Positions 1 through 8,600 of a stretch of 64,000 nucleotides of DNA are shown here, in pieces (the first letter of the stretch is position 1; every line of letters begins with the position of its first letter). The notes under the pieces are model-generated. The model saw nothing but the letters and a program-made list of their open reading frames with translations, was not told where the DNA came from and ran no database searches. The DNA lies in NCBI RefSeq assembly GCF_009380215.1, contig NZ_WHUG01000013.1, positions 62,001 to 126,000 on the forward strand, in the 5' to 3' direction. Source of the stretch: Rugamonas aquatica (GTDB taxonomy: Bacteria > Pseudomonadota > Gammaproteobacteria > Burkholderiales > Burkholderiaceae_D). The position numbers were made by a program, and so were the translations under genes.

Positions 1-164
1 CGCAGGCGCACGCCGCGCGGCGCCGACAGGTCGCGCCAGAAAAACACCGTGTCGATCAGCTTGGTGATGCGCGGCTTTTTCAAGCCGGAGATGGCGATTT
101 CATCGAGGCCGTACTGCACCGATACCCGCAGGATTTTCAGCAGGCGTAAAAATTTCAACATCAT
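1..164 (-). CDS. ubiB: UbiB N-terminus (partial, runs off window)
   Basis: Only the first 54 codons are in the window. The start MMLKFLRLLKIL and the following region, containing YGLDEIA and FFWRDLSAPRGVRLR, match the amino end of UbiB, the atypical membrane-associated kinase/ATPase-like protein required for coenzyme Q biosynthesis. The start codon overlaps the stop of ubiJ in an ATGA arrangement, so the two are translationally coupled. UbiJ and UbiB act in the same ubiquinone assembly process, which supports the call. The kinase-like domain lies outside the window and cannot be checked. Confidence 0.85.
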   Translation of the reverse strand, partial: MMLKFLRLLKILRVSVQYGLDEIAISGLKKPRITKLIDTVFFWRDLSAPRGVRL

Positions 165-775
165 TTGGGATCCAGTTTCTGTGCCAGTTTTTGTTCCAGC
201 CGGGTCAGGCGCTTGGCCGCACGCTCGACATCGTCGCGCAGGCGCACCACGTCGGCCGAGAAGGCTTCCACCACTTGCGGGCGGATCAGCACCGGCTTTT
301 CATCGAGCAGGAATTCGGCGACGTTTTCGGCCAGCTTCTGATGGCCCGTCTTGATCGTCTCGAACGCGGCGCGGGCGCCGGACACCATGCGCACGGCGGC
401 GATCGGGCCGACCACTTTTTCCAGGTCGTGCTCGGCTTCCCAGCGCAGCGACTTGCTGAGGTTGGAGATGGCGTTGGCGAACTCGGCGTCGCCCTCGATC
501 TGCACGTAGGAGAACGCGCGCTCGCGGTTTTGCGCGATCAGCGGCAGGTCGGACAGCTTGACGCGGATGGTCACGCGGGCCGGCTCTTCGGCGGGCGCGG
601 CTTCCAGCATGCCGTCGGCCGTCACGCGCAGGCGCAGCACCAGCGCGCCGGTGTCGATGGCGGCGATCTTGCCGGCGTGGCGCTGCAGTTCCGCGCGCGC
701 CCAGGGCTCCTGCGCCAGCAGGTGGTTGATGGCGGCGCTGGCCGGCGCCGCAGCGGAGAAATTCGGTGGTGTCAT
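161..775 (-). CDS. ubiJ: Ubiquinone biosynthesis accessory factor UbiJ (SCP2 domain)
   Basis: The 204-residue protein has an SCP2-like lipid-binding domain over about residues 15-125 and a charged, leucine-heptad C-terminal helix over about 165-204 (VVRLRDDVERAAKRLTRLEQ). This is the architecture and length of UbiJ, which together with UbiK helps organise the hydroxylation steps of aerobic coenzyme Q synthesis. It lies between the Tim44-domain gene and ubiB, and its stop overlaps the ubiB start. No strong Shine-Dalgarno site is visible before the ATG at 775, but no better in-frame start is present. Confidence 0.85.
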   Translation of the reverse strand: MTPPNFSAAAPASAAINHLLAQEPWARAELQRHAGKIAAIDTGALVLRLRVTADGMLEAAPAEEPARVTIRVKLSDLPLIAQNRERAFSYVQIEGDAEFANAISNLSKSLRWEAEHDLEKVVGPIAAVRMVSGARAAFETIKTGHQKLAENVAEFLLDEKPVLIRPQVVEAFSADVVRLRDDVERAAKRLTRLEQKLAQKLDPK

Positions 776-796
776 TCGTTAACCGTGAAAACAAAA

Positions 797-831
797 ACCG
801 CAAAACAAAACCGCCCGGAAATACGGGCGGT
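797..831 (-). terminator. Intrinsic terminator after the Tim44-domain gene
   Basis: ACCGCCCG (810-817) pairs with CGGGCGGT (824-831) around a 6-nt loop. On the minus strand the stem is followed by the T-rich tract TTTTGTTTTG. It lies 36 bp past the stop of the Tim44-domain gene and before ubiJ, so ubiJ-ubiB may depend on read-through or on a promoter of their own. Confidence 0.75.
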
Positions 832-866
832 CTCGCAATCTTACCAGTTACCAGCTTGCCTCGCCG

Positions 867-1784
867 TTACGCGAGCTGTTGAATGCCGGCCAGCAGCCAG
901 CCCGAGGCGCCGGAGACAGGCTTGGACAGGTTCCAGACCTCGTTGAACGGCTCGGCCAGCGCATCCGGCGCAGGCTTGATGGTGCCGGTGAACTTGACGC
1001 TGGCGAGGTAATCGCTGTCGCTGGTTTCGATGCCCAGCAGCTCGGCTTCGATGGTGACGACGTCGGTGTAATCCTTTTGCGCGCCGCGCTCGGTGATCTG
1101 CATCTTCAGCTCGGCAAACACTTCAGGGGTGGTGAATTCGCGGATGTCGGCCGAATCGCCCTTGTCCCAGGCCGCTTGCAGGCGGATGAAGTTGCTCTTG
1201 GCCACGCGCAGGAAGGATGGCGCGTCGAAGTCGGCCGGCACGCCCCAAGGCGTGTGGGCGACCGGAGCAGGCTGGGCATAAGACTGCTGCTCAGCTTGCA
1301 GGCGCGAACCGATTTCCGGCGTGCCGCTGGCTGGCGGCATCGGGTAGACGTTGTTGCCGCCAAACGCGGCCGGCGCCGCGGCGGCAGGCTGCGAGCGGCT
1401 GCGGATCAGGCGGATAACGAAGAACACCGCGCCGGCCAGCAGCGCCAGCATAATCAGCGAACCGAACATGCCGCCCATCGCGCCGCTCAGACCGAAGTGC
1501 GAGAACAGCGCGCCGATACCCAGGCCCAGCAGTGCGCCGCCCAGGATGCCCTTCCACGGGCTGGCCGGTTTAGGTGGAATCGCGGCCGGCGGAGCGGCCG
1601 GCGTTGGCGCGGCCTGGCGCGGCGCGGCAGGCGCAGGCGCGGCGGCCGGGGGCATGCGGTTGACGCTTTGCGACTGACGTCCGATCGAACGGCCGCCGCC
1701 CATCGGACGGGCCAGGGCCTCGCCCAGCATCGACAGTGCGGAGACGGCCAGTACGGTGCCGATCAGGATTTTCTTGATGTTCAT
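867..1784 (-). CDS. Tim44-like domain membrane protein
   Basis: The start at 1784 is chosen because MNIKKILIGTVLAVSAL begins a clear signal/anchor sequence and AGGAA precedes the ATG; the open frame extends upstream without support. The 305 residues comprise a signal segment (1-25), a Pro/Ala-rich linker (about 45-76), two hydrophobic glycine-rich segments (about 79-97 and 104-127), and a C-terminal Tim44-like domain (about 170-305) that includes FLRVAKSNFIRLQAAWD. Bacterial Tim44-domain proteins are envelope-associated and poorly characterised. Its place beside ubiE/ubiJ/ubiB is common in Burkholderiales to my knowledge, but a role in quinone synthesis is only suggested by position. Confidence 0.8.
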   Translation of the reverse strand: MNIKKILIGTVLAVSALSMLGEALARPMGGGRSIGRQSQSVNRMPPAAAPAPAAPRQAAPTPAAPPAAIPPKPASPWKGILGGALLGLGIGALFSHFGLSGAMGGMFGSLIMLALLAGAVFFVIRLIRSRSQPAAAAPAAFGGNNVYPMPPASGTPEIGSRLQAEQQSYAQPAPVAHTPWGVPADFDAPSFLRVAKSNFIRLQAAWDKGDSADIREFTTPEVFAELKMQITERGAQKDYTDVVTIEAELLGIETSDSDYLASVKFTGTIKPAPDALAEPFNEVWNLSKPVSGASGWLLAGIQQLA

Positions 1785-1807
1785 GATGTTCCTATCACTA
1801 CAGTTGA

Positions 1808-2542
1808 CTACAGTTTGATACCGGTGTGTAAAGCGGCCACACCTGCCGTCAGGTTGTAATACGTTACGCGTTCCAGGCCCGCCTCTTCCATCATGGTCTT
1901 CAGCGTTTCCTGGTCCGGGTGCATGCGGATCGATTCGGCCAGATAGCGGTAGCTTTCGGCGTCGCCGGCGATCTTCTGGCCCATCCACGGCAAGATCTTG
2001 AACGAATACAGATCGTAAGGTTTTTGCAGCGGCTCGGCCACTTTCGAGAATTCCAGCACCAGCAGCTTGCCGCCCGGCTTCAGCACGCGGCGCATTTCCG
2101 CCAGCGCCTGGTCCTTGTGGGTCATATTGCGCAGGCCGAAGGCCACGCTGACGCGGTCGAAATAATTGTCAGGGAAAGGCAGCTTTTCAGCGTCGCACAA
2201 CAATGTGGGGGTCAACAGGCCGCGATTCAAGAGGCGGTCGCGGCCGACGCGCAGCATCGACTCGTTGATATCGGTGAGCCAGACCTCGCCGGTCGGGCCG
2301 GCCTGCTTGGCGAACACCTTGGCCAGATCGCCGGTGCCGCCGGCGATGTCCAGGCACTTGAAACCGGGGCGCACGGCGGCGTTAGCGATGGTAAAAGTCT
2401 TCCACAGGCGGTGCAGACCGGCCGACATGACGTCGTTCATGATGTCGTACTTGGCGGCGACAGAATGGAAAACCTTAGCGACTTCGCGGACTTTATCGTC
2501 TTCCGCGACAGTTTTGTAACCGAAGTGAGTGGTATTGGTCAT
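1808..2542 (-). CDS. ubiE: Demethylmenaquinone/ubiquinone C-methyltransferase UbiE
   Basis: The 244-residue class I SAM methyltransferase catalyses the C-methylation step of ubiquinone (and menaquinone) synthesis. The family signature YDIMNDVMSAGLHRLWK is at about 32-48, SAM motif I LDIAGGTGD at 64-72, and the C-terminus NLTAGVAALHTGIKL is typical. The start MTNTTHFGYK at 2542 matches usual UbiE N-termini; 17 upstream codons are open but unlike the family. A TATAAT hexamer lies just upstream, which could give ubiE its own promoter downstream of the inserted hydrolase gene. Confidence 0.95.
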   Translation of the reverse strand: MTNTTHFGYKTVAEDDKVREVAKVFHSVAAKYDIMNDVMSAGLHRLWKTFTIANAAVRPGFKCLDIAGGTGDLAKVFAKQAGPTGEVWLTDINESMLRVGRDRLLNRGLLTPTLLCDAEKLPFPDNYFDRVSVAFGLRNMTHKDQALAEMRRVLKPGGKLLVLEFSKVAEPLQKPYDLYSFKILPWMGQKIAGDAESYRYLAESIRMHPDQETLKTMMEEAGLERVTYYNLTAGVAALHTGIKL

Positions 2543-2569
2543 GATAGGCAGGCCTGTTAGTTTGCCTGC

Positions 2570-2575
2570 ATTATA
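2570..2575 (-). promoter_or_regulatory. Candidate -10 element for ubiE
   Basis: On the minus strand TATAAT occurs about 28 bp before the ubiE ATG, but no convincing -35 hexamer is present 16-18 bp further upstream. An inverted repeat GCAGGC/GCCTGC with a 10-nt spacer falls in the predicted leader. Weak evidence only. Confidence 0.35.
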
Positions 2576-2582
2576 CAAGACG

Positions 2583-3881
2583 CTACTGCGCATTCAGGTG
2601 CCGCCACCCCAGTCCGAGCGCCGTGCGCGGACGAAAACCCTTCCACAGGCCCGGATCGGGCTTGATGGTGCCGTCCGCGCCCAGCGGCGGCAAGTCCAGA
2701 TACGGCTGGAACGGCTGCTGCTTGAGGTGGATGCCCAGGAAGGCCGTCACGAAGTGCTGGTTGATGTTGTTGATGCGGCGGCTGTCCCACACCGGCTCGG
2801 CATAGGACTGGAAGTCGTCGAAGTTGGCCAGCATGGCCGGCGACGGCGGATTCGGCGCGGAGTTGTGGCGGCCGCCGATGTAGGTCAACAAATAACGGTC
2901 GGCGTGGATGGCGCCCTGGAACAGGCGCAGCACGCCGTCCTGGTAACCGGCCACGTCATCCTGGTCGCCGCTGACGAACAGCGTCGGCGTGCGCACGCCG
3001 GCCAGGCCGGCCGGCTCCCACACCTGGTGCGCGCCGCCCCACGGAGCAAACGCCACCACCGCCTTGATGCGCGGATCGCGCCGCGCCTCGTATTGCGCAT
3101 TGCCCTGCTGGTTGACGGCCAGCTTGCCGCCGGGGACATAAGCGACCGCCACCGGGCCGACGCCGGCGCCGACGGTGTTGAGCACGCCGTAGCCACCCAT
3201 CGAATAGCCGACCAGTGCGGTGTTGTCCGCATCGACCAGGCCGGACAGGAAATGGCCGCTGCCCGGCCTGGCCCAGGCGGCCACGGTTTGCAGCACGAAC
3301 AGATCGTCCTGCGCGCGGTTGAGCAGCGTGCTGGCGAAGCCGGCCTTGTCTGCGCGGGTCGATTCGGGATGGTCGATGGCCACCACGATATAGCCTTTGG
3401 AGGCGAGGTTTTCGGTCAGGTAGCTCATCTGCAGACGCGAGCCGGGATAGCCGTGCGAGACGATCACCAGCGGGTAGCCGCCGGCCGGCGCGGTGGCGGC
3501 CGGGGCCAGCGGCGCGGCATCGCGGGCGGCGCGACCGTTGAACTCGAACGGGGTGTTGGGGCGGGCTGGATCGCCGGGACCGGAGCCGAGCACATCGGTA
3601 TAAACCGTATATTCTTTTTGGCCGGGCTGGAGCTTGGCCGGGTACCAGACTTCCAGCGTCAGCTTGCGGCTGTAGCGCGGGTTGGGCGTGGCGTCGCTGT
3701 AGCGCAGGATGTCGAGCTGATCGGCGTGCTCGGCCACCAGCGTGCGCACGCCGACCGGCGACGGACCACGCGCCGCCAGCTCCGGCGCGTCGGGCCGCGC
3801 ATCGCCGTAGTATTCCTGAGCGTTTAAAGGCGCGGCGATCAAGGCCGCCGCCAGCACCATCCATCCGCAAACATCCTTCAT
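2583..3881 (-). CDS. Secreted alpha/beta hydrolase (dienelactone-hydrolase/PAF-acetylhydrolase-like)
   Basis: The 432-residue protein begins with a signal peptide (MKDVCGWMVLAAALIAAPLNA, cleavage near 21-22). The start at 3881 is chosen for its GGGAG six bases upstream rather than the in-frame ATG at 3893. It has the oxyanion motif VSHGYPGS (about 142-148), the nucleophile elbow GYSMGG with Ser227, an acidic FVSGDQDD (about 302-309) and GGRHNS with His339, i.e. a complete Ser-Asp-His set in family order. It probably hydrolyses an ester in the periplasm or outside; the substrate is unknown. It separates ubiE from the PIN pair and interrupts the usual ubi gene order, so it may be an insertion. 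Confidence 0.8.
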   Translation of the reverse strand: MKDVCGWMVLAAALIAAPLNAQEYYGDARPDAPELAARGPSPVGVRTLVAEHADQLDILRYSDATPNPRYSRKLTLEVWYPAKLQPGQKEYTVYTDVLGSGPGDPARPNTPFEFNGRAARDAAPLAPAATAPAGGYPLVIVSHGYPGSRLQMSYLTENLASKGYIVVAIDHPESTRADKAGFASTLLNRAQDDLFVLQTVAAWARPGSGHFLSGLVDADNTALVGYSMGGYGVLNTVGAGVGPVAVAYVPGGKLAVNQQGNAQYEARRDPRIKAVVAFAPWGGAHQVWEPAGLAGVRTPTLFVSGDQDDVAGYQDGVLRLFQGAIHADRYLLTYIGGRHNSAPNPPSPAMLANFDDFQSYAEPVWDSRRINNINQHFVTAFLGIHLKQQPFQPYLDLPPLGADGTIKPDPGLWKGFRPRTALGLGWRHLNAQ

Positions 3882-4012
3882 GCCAACTCCCATCAAGCGA
3901 AACCGCCAACTATCCCACGGCGCTGTGACAGCTTGATGAAATCCGCTTGATTTAGCCGAAGCCGCAGCCAACTGGACGGACTAATCTGGCTGAAGCCATC
4001 AGAGGTTCAATC

Positions 4013-4501
4013 ATGTCTCCAACCATCTATCTCGATACCTCCGTCATTTTTCATCTGACCGACCCACCGAGCCCCAATCCCATTACGCGCGCGTGCCAGC
4101 AGTTGACGCAGCTGTGGTGGCACACCCGCTGCGTTCCAAACAAGACCTTCATTTCCGAATATGTCTTGGATGACATCAAGAAACGCGATCCGCTCAGAGC
4201 GATGCGATGCATGCGGGCCATTCAGCATCTGGCGAAGTGCCCAACGAACTCGCATGTCGCACATACTGGTGAACTTTTAATATTGGGAGGTGGTCTAAAA
4301 GCAGGAGCCCTCGGGGCCGGTCGACATATAGCATGCGCAGCAATAAGTCATTGCGAGATCCTCCTGACATGGGACTGTAAAAACATCGCAAATGCAAAAA
4401 ATATGCCGTTAATTCGGCTGCTGATGTACAGCGATAAATTCGCGTTGCCGGAGTTGGTTACACCATTTGAAATCATGGAGAACTGCTATGAAAATTTATG
4501 A
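4013..4501 (+). CDS. PIN-domain protein (VapC-like)
   Basis: The 162-residue protein starts MSPTIYLDTSVIF and contains FISEYVLDDI and LLTWDCKNIANA, which match the PIN-like family usually annotated as VapC-type toxin RNases. Likely metal ligands are Asp8, Glu49 and Asp121. The position where relatives have Asp in D-A-x-H-I-A reads A-G-R-H-I-A here (about 102-107), so one acidic residue of the active site seems replaced. AGAGG lies seven bases before the ATG. It overlaps the next gene by 14 bases, and base composition is more AT-rich than the flanks, suggesting recent transfer. RNase activity is inferred from family only. Confidence 0.75.
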   Translation: MSPTIYLDTSVIFHLTDPPSPNPITRACQQLTQLWWHTRCVPNKTFISEYVLDDIKKRDPLRAMRCMRAIQHLAKCPTNSHVAHTGELLILGGGLKAGALGAGRHIACAAISHCEILLTWDCKNIANAKNMPLIRLLMYSDKFALPELVTPFEIMENCYENL

Positions 4502-4775
4502 CGTAGAGATCCCTGCCGATCTGGAAATTCCCGAGCTGGATGACAAGACCAGGGCTGAGCTTGAAGCCACGCTGGCCGAAATCAGACGATACAGGAGGGA
4601 AGAGGAACAGCGACTGGCGGCATCCCCTTTAAGAGACTGGCAACCAGCAGTCGTGCGATTCAAGGAATGCCCACCGCCCTCACCACCGTCCATCGATGTG
4701 GAAGCGCTGAGGAGAATGCCACCCAAACTACGCGCCATCTTCGTCTTCGCCCATCGTGACGACGTCACATACTGA
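4488..4775 (+). CDS. Small acidic/basic protein paired with the PIN gene (antitoxin candidate)
   Basis: The 95-residue protein starts at 4488 (MKIYDVEIPADLEIPEL) with GGAG seven bases upstream, inside the end of the PIN gene. A long charged helix is likely at about 18-46 (TRAELEATLAEIRRYRREEE), followed by a proline-rich segment (about 63-69) and a basic C-terminal part. I do not recognise the family. Translational overlap with a VapC-like gene is typical of toxin-antitoxin pairs, though type II antitoxins usually come first; here the order is reversed. The antitoxin role is inference from position only. It converges with the DUF971 gene, with 3 bp between the two stops. Confidence 0.6.
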   Translation: MKIYDVEIPADLEIPELDDKTRAELEATLAEIRRYRREEEQRLAASPLRDWQPAVVRFKECPPPSPPSIDVEALRRMPPKLRAIFVFAHRDDVTY

Positions 4776-4778
4776 GCA

Positions 4779-5204
4779 TTAGTGCTTGTGGCCGCAGCCG
4801 GTATGGTTCTTCGAACCCGGCCCGGTCAGCGTGACGCCGGTTTCGCGGCCGCTGTCGCCTTCGAAGCCGGATGCATGCAGGCGGTCCATGTAGTTGGCCC
4901 ACAAGGCGTCTTTTTCATTGCCCAGCTTGTACAGGTAATCCCAGGTGTACAAGCCCGTGTTGTGGCCGTCGGTGAAGGTCGGCTGCACCGCGTAGTTGCC
5001 TACCGGGTCCACCGCCGCGATGCCCACTTCGCGCTTGCCCACCTGTAGCACCTCCTGCCCTTCGCCATGTCCCTTCACCTCGGCCGACGGCGAATACACG
5101 CGCAGCAGCTCGAACGGAATCGAGAACGAAGCGCCGTCGTCAAATTCGATGTCCAGCACTTTGGACTTGTTGTGGACGGTCAGGCCAGTAGGTTGCTTGC
5201 TCAT
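4779..5204 (-). CDS. DUF971 domain protein
   Basis: The 141-residue protein has a DUF971 domain (gamma-butyrobetaine-hydroxylase N-terminal-like) over about residues 8-110, with the family-type stretch FSIPFELLRVYSPSAEV near 27-43 and GNYAVQPTFTDGH near 68-80. The tail ends GCGHKH and could bind a metal. The fold is also found at the N-terminus of Fe/2-oxoglutarate oxygenases, but no oxygenase domain is present, so it is not an enzyme of that class. The gene sits 3 bp after the HIT gene and belongs with the ubi-region genes in many Burkholderiales. Function unknown. Confidence 0.85.
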   Translation of the reverse strand: MSKQPTGLTVHNKSKVLDIEFDDGASFSIPFELLRVYSPSAEVKGHGEGQEVLQVGKREVGIAAVDPVGNYAVQPTFTDGHNTGLYTWDYLYKLGNEKDALWANYMDRLHASGFEGDSGRETGVTLTGPGSKNHTGCGHKH

Positions 5205-5207
5205 TGC

Positions 5208-5636
5208 TTATGCTTTCAAACGTTCGATAATCGCCGCGTGCAGGGCCGGCAGCAGCGCGCGGCGCGCAGCCAGCACTTCCGGCGCTGACGCCCGCTGTGC
5301 GACAGCCCAGGTCGGATTCGGGAAATGCGCATCATCCACATAACGTGGAATCACATGCCAGTGCACATGCGGCGTCATATTACCAAAGCTGGCCAGGTTG
5401 ATCTTTTCCGGTGCCATCACTGCGCGCTGAGCGGACTCGACCGCCCACACCACCTCCATCACGCGGCCGCGTTCGGCCGGCGACAGATCGGTCATTTCCT
5501 TGACGTGGGCATTCCACACCACGCGCGTAAAGCCCGGGTACTCAGCCTCGTCCACGGCGACCACCGACAAGCGGTCATCGCCCCAGATCAGCGCCGCACC
5601 CGGCGCTGCCAGCAGCTTGCACAGATCGCAGGCCAT
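5208..5636 (-). CDS. HIT (histidine triad) family protein
   Basis: The 142-residue protein has the HIT motif HVHWH at residues 90-94, preceded by NLASFGNMTPH, and an N-terminal CDLC pair (3-6). HIT proteins hydrolyse nucleotide phosphoramidates or transfer nucleotidyl groups using the middle His of the triad. Its physiological substrate is not deducible. Its start codon shares one base with the stop of the large upstream oxidoreductase gene and DUF971 follows after 3 bp, so the three are very probably co-transcribed. Confidence 0.9.
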   Translation of the reverse strand: MACDLCKLLAAPGAALIWGDDRLSVVAVDEAEYPGFTRVVWNAHVKEMTDLSPAERGRVMEVVWAVESAQRAVMAPEKINLASFGNMTPHVHWHVIPRYVDDAHFPNPTWAVAQRASAPEVLAARRALLPALHAAIIERLKA

Positions 5637-8600
5637 TACACCAGCACCCGCTCGATGCCGCCGTCGTTGGCGCGCTTGACGTAGTCGGCCATCCAGTTCT
5701 CGCCCAGCAGGTGCTTGGCGATCTCGACCACGATGTAGTCGGCCGTCGTGCCCGCATCCTCGCCGTAGCGCGACACGCCGCCCAGGCAGGCCGGGCAGCT
5801 GGTCAGAATCTTGACTTCGCCTTCAAATCCATCAGCGCGCAGCTTGTCCGCGCCCTTGATGACTTCCTCTTCCTTGCGGAAGCGCACCTGCGTCGAGATG
5901 TCGGGACGCGCGATCATCAGCGTGCCCGAATCGCCGCAGCAGCGGTCGTTCTTCTCGATCTTAACGTTGTCGTGCGTCTGGATCAGCGTGTTGACGGTCT
6001 TGGTCGCTTCCTGCAGCTTCATCGGCGTGTGGCAAGGCTCGTGGTACATATAGCGCGTGCCGGTCACGCCTTCCAGCCGGACCTGCTTTTCCATCAGATA
6101 CTCATGGATGTCCATGATGCGGCAGCCCGGGAAGATCTTGTCGAACTCGTAGGTCGCCAACTGGTCGTAGCAGGTGCCGCACGAGACCAGCACGGTCTTG
6201 ATGTCCAGATAGTTGAGCGTGTTCGCCATGCGGTGGAACAGCACGCGGTTATCGGTCATCATCTTCTCGGCCTTGTCGTACTCGCCGGCGCCGCGCTGCG
6301 GATAGCCGCAGCACAGATAGCCCGGCGGCAGCACGGTCTGCACGCCCACTTCCCACAGCATGGCCTGGGTCGCCAGGCCCACTTGCGAGAACAGGCGCTC
6401 CGAACCGCAGCCAGGGAAGTAGAACACCGCTTCCGTATCGGCATTGGTGGCCTTGGGATTGCGGATGATAGGGATGACCTTGTCATCTTCGATATCCAGC
6501 AAGGCGCGCGCGGTTTTCTTCGGCAGGCCGCCCGGCATTTTCTTGTTGATGAAGTGAATCACCTGCTCGCGCACCTTCGGCTTGCCCACCGTCGGCGGCG
6601 GCGCCTTGGTCTGCTTCTTGGCGAATTTCTTCAGCAAATCGTTGCCCAGGCGCTGAGCCTTGTAACCGATGCCCACCATCGCCGCGCGGGTGGCGTTGAT
6701 GGTGGCCGGATCGGTGGCGTTGAGGAAGAACATCGCCGCCGACTTGCCGGGATTGAAGCTCTTCTTGTCCATCTTGCGCAGCAGGTTGCGCATGTTCATC
6801 GACACGTCGCCGAAGTCGATGTTGACCGGACAGGGCGTGACGCATTTATGGCAGACCGTGCAGTGGTCGGCCACGTCCTCGAATTCTTCCCAGTGCTTGA
6901 TCGAGATGCCGCGACGGGTCTGCTCTTCGTACAGGAAGGCTTCGATCAGCGACGAGGTCGCCAGGATCTTGTCGCGCGGCGAGTACAGCAGGTTGGCGCG
7001 CGGCACGTGGGTCGAGCACACCGGTTTGCACTTGCCGCAACGCAGGCAGTCCTTGACGCTGTTGGCGATCTCGCCGATATCGCTTTGCTGCATAATCAGC
7101 GATTCGTGGCCCATCAGGCCGAACGACGGCGTGTAAGCGTTGGACAGATCGGCTTCCATGCCGGCCAGGTTCAGCAGCTTGCCCTTGTTGAAGCGGCCTT
7201 CCGGATCGACGCGCAGCTTGTAGTCGCGGAACGGTCCGATTTCTTCTTCGGTCAGGAACTCCAGCTTGGTGATGCCGATGCCGTGCTCGCCCGAGATCAC
7301 GCCATTGAGCGAACGGGCCAGGGTCATGATGCGCGCCACGGCCTGGTGCGCCAGTTGCAGCATCTCGTAGTGATCCGAGTTGACCGGCAAGTTGGTATGC
7401 ACATTGCCGTCGCCGGCGTGCATGTGCAGCGCCACGAACACACGGCCGCGCAGCACGCGCTTGTGGATGGCGGTCGCTTCGTCGAGGATCAGCTTGTAGG
7501 CCGCGCCGTTGAATATCTGGCGCAGCTGGGCGCGGATTTCCTGCTTCCACGTGACGCGGATGGTGCGGTCCTGCACCACATCGAACAAGGTCGCGTTCGG
7601 TTGAGTCTTCAGGCGTTCTTCGAACACCGGCAGCAGACGCTCCAGGCCCAGCTCGGCCAGTTGCGCGGTGACGGCGGTCAGCGGCTTGTCCAGCTCGGCC
7701 AGCAGGAAGGTCCAGCGCGCGTGCACTTGCGTCAGCAGCGCTTGCGCCTGCTGCTCGCGGTCGCCCAGCATTTCCGCATCGCCGACGGCGTCGTCGGCGT
7801 CGTCGCTCTTGCCGATCGGCAGATTGCCGGCGGCGAAGAACTGCTGCAGCTCCTCAGCCAGCTGCAGCTTGTTCTTGATCGACAGTTCGATGTTGATGCG
7901 CTCGATGCCGTCGGTGTACTCGCCCATGCGGTTCAGCGGGATCACCACGTCTTCGTTGATCTTGAAGGCGTTGGTGTGCTTGGCGATGGCGGCGGTGCGG
8001 GCGCGGTCCAACCAGAATTTCTTTCGCGCTTCCGGGCTGACGGCGACAAAGCCTTCGCCCACGCGGGTATTGGCAATACGCACCACTTCCGACGCGGCCA
8101 GCGCGACCGCGTTTTCATCGTCGCCGACGATGTCGCCGAACAGCGCCATCTTCGGCAGCACGCCGCGTTTCGACTTGGTGGCGTAGCCGACCGCGCGCAG
8201 ATAGCGCTCGTCCAGGTGCTCCAGACCGGCCAGGCGCAGCGTGCTGAACTGCTCGCCGGTGGCCGGCAGGCCGTCCAGGTAATCCTTGATTTCAACGATC
8301 GACGGTATCGCGTCGCGCGCCTGGCCGAAGAATTCCAGGCAGACGGTGCGGGCGAACTTCGGCATCTTGTGCAGAATCCAGCGGGCCGAGGTGATCAGGC
8401 CGTCGCAGCCTTCCTTCTGGATGCCCGGCAGGCCGGCCAGGAATTTGTCGGTCACGTCCTTGCCCAGGCCTTCCTTGCGGAACTTGCGGCCTTCGATTTC
8501 CAGCAGCTCGGTCTTGAACGGCTCGCCTTTCGACTCGCCGCGCGCGGTTGGATGGGTCCACTCCAGCTTGAAGCGGGCCAGCGGCGTATCGTGGATCTTC

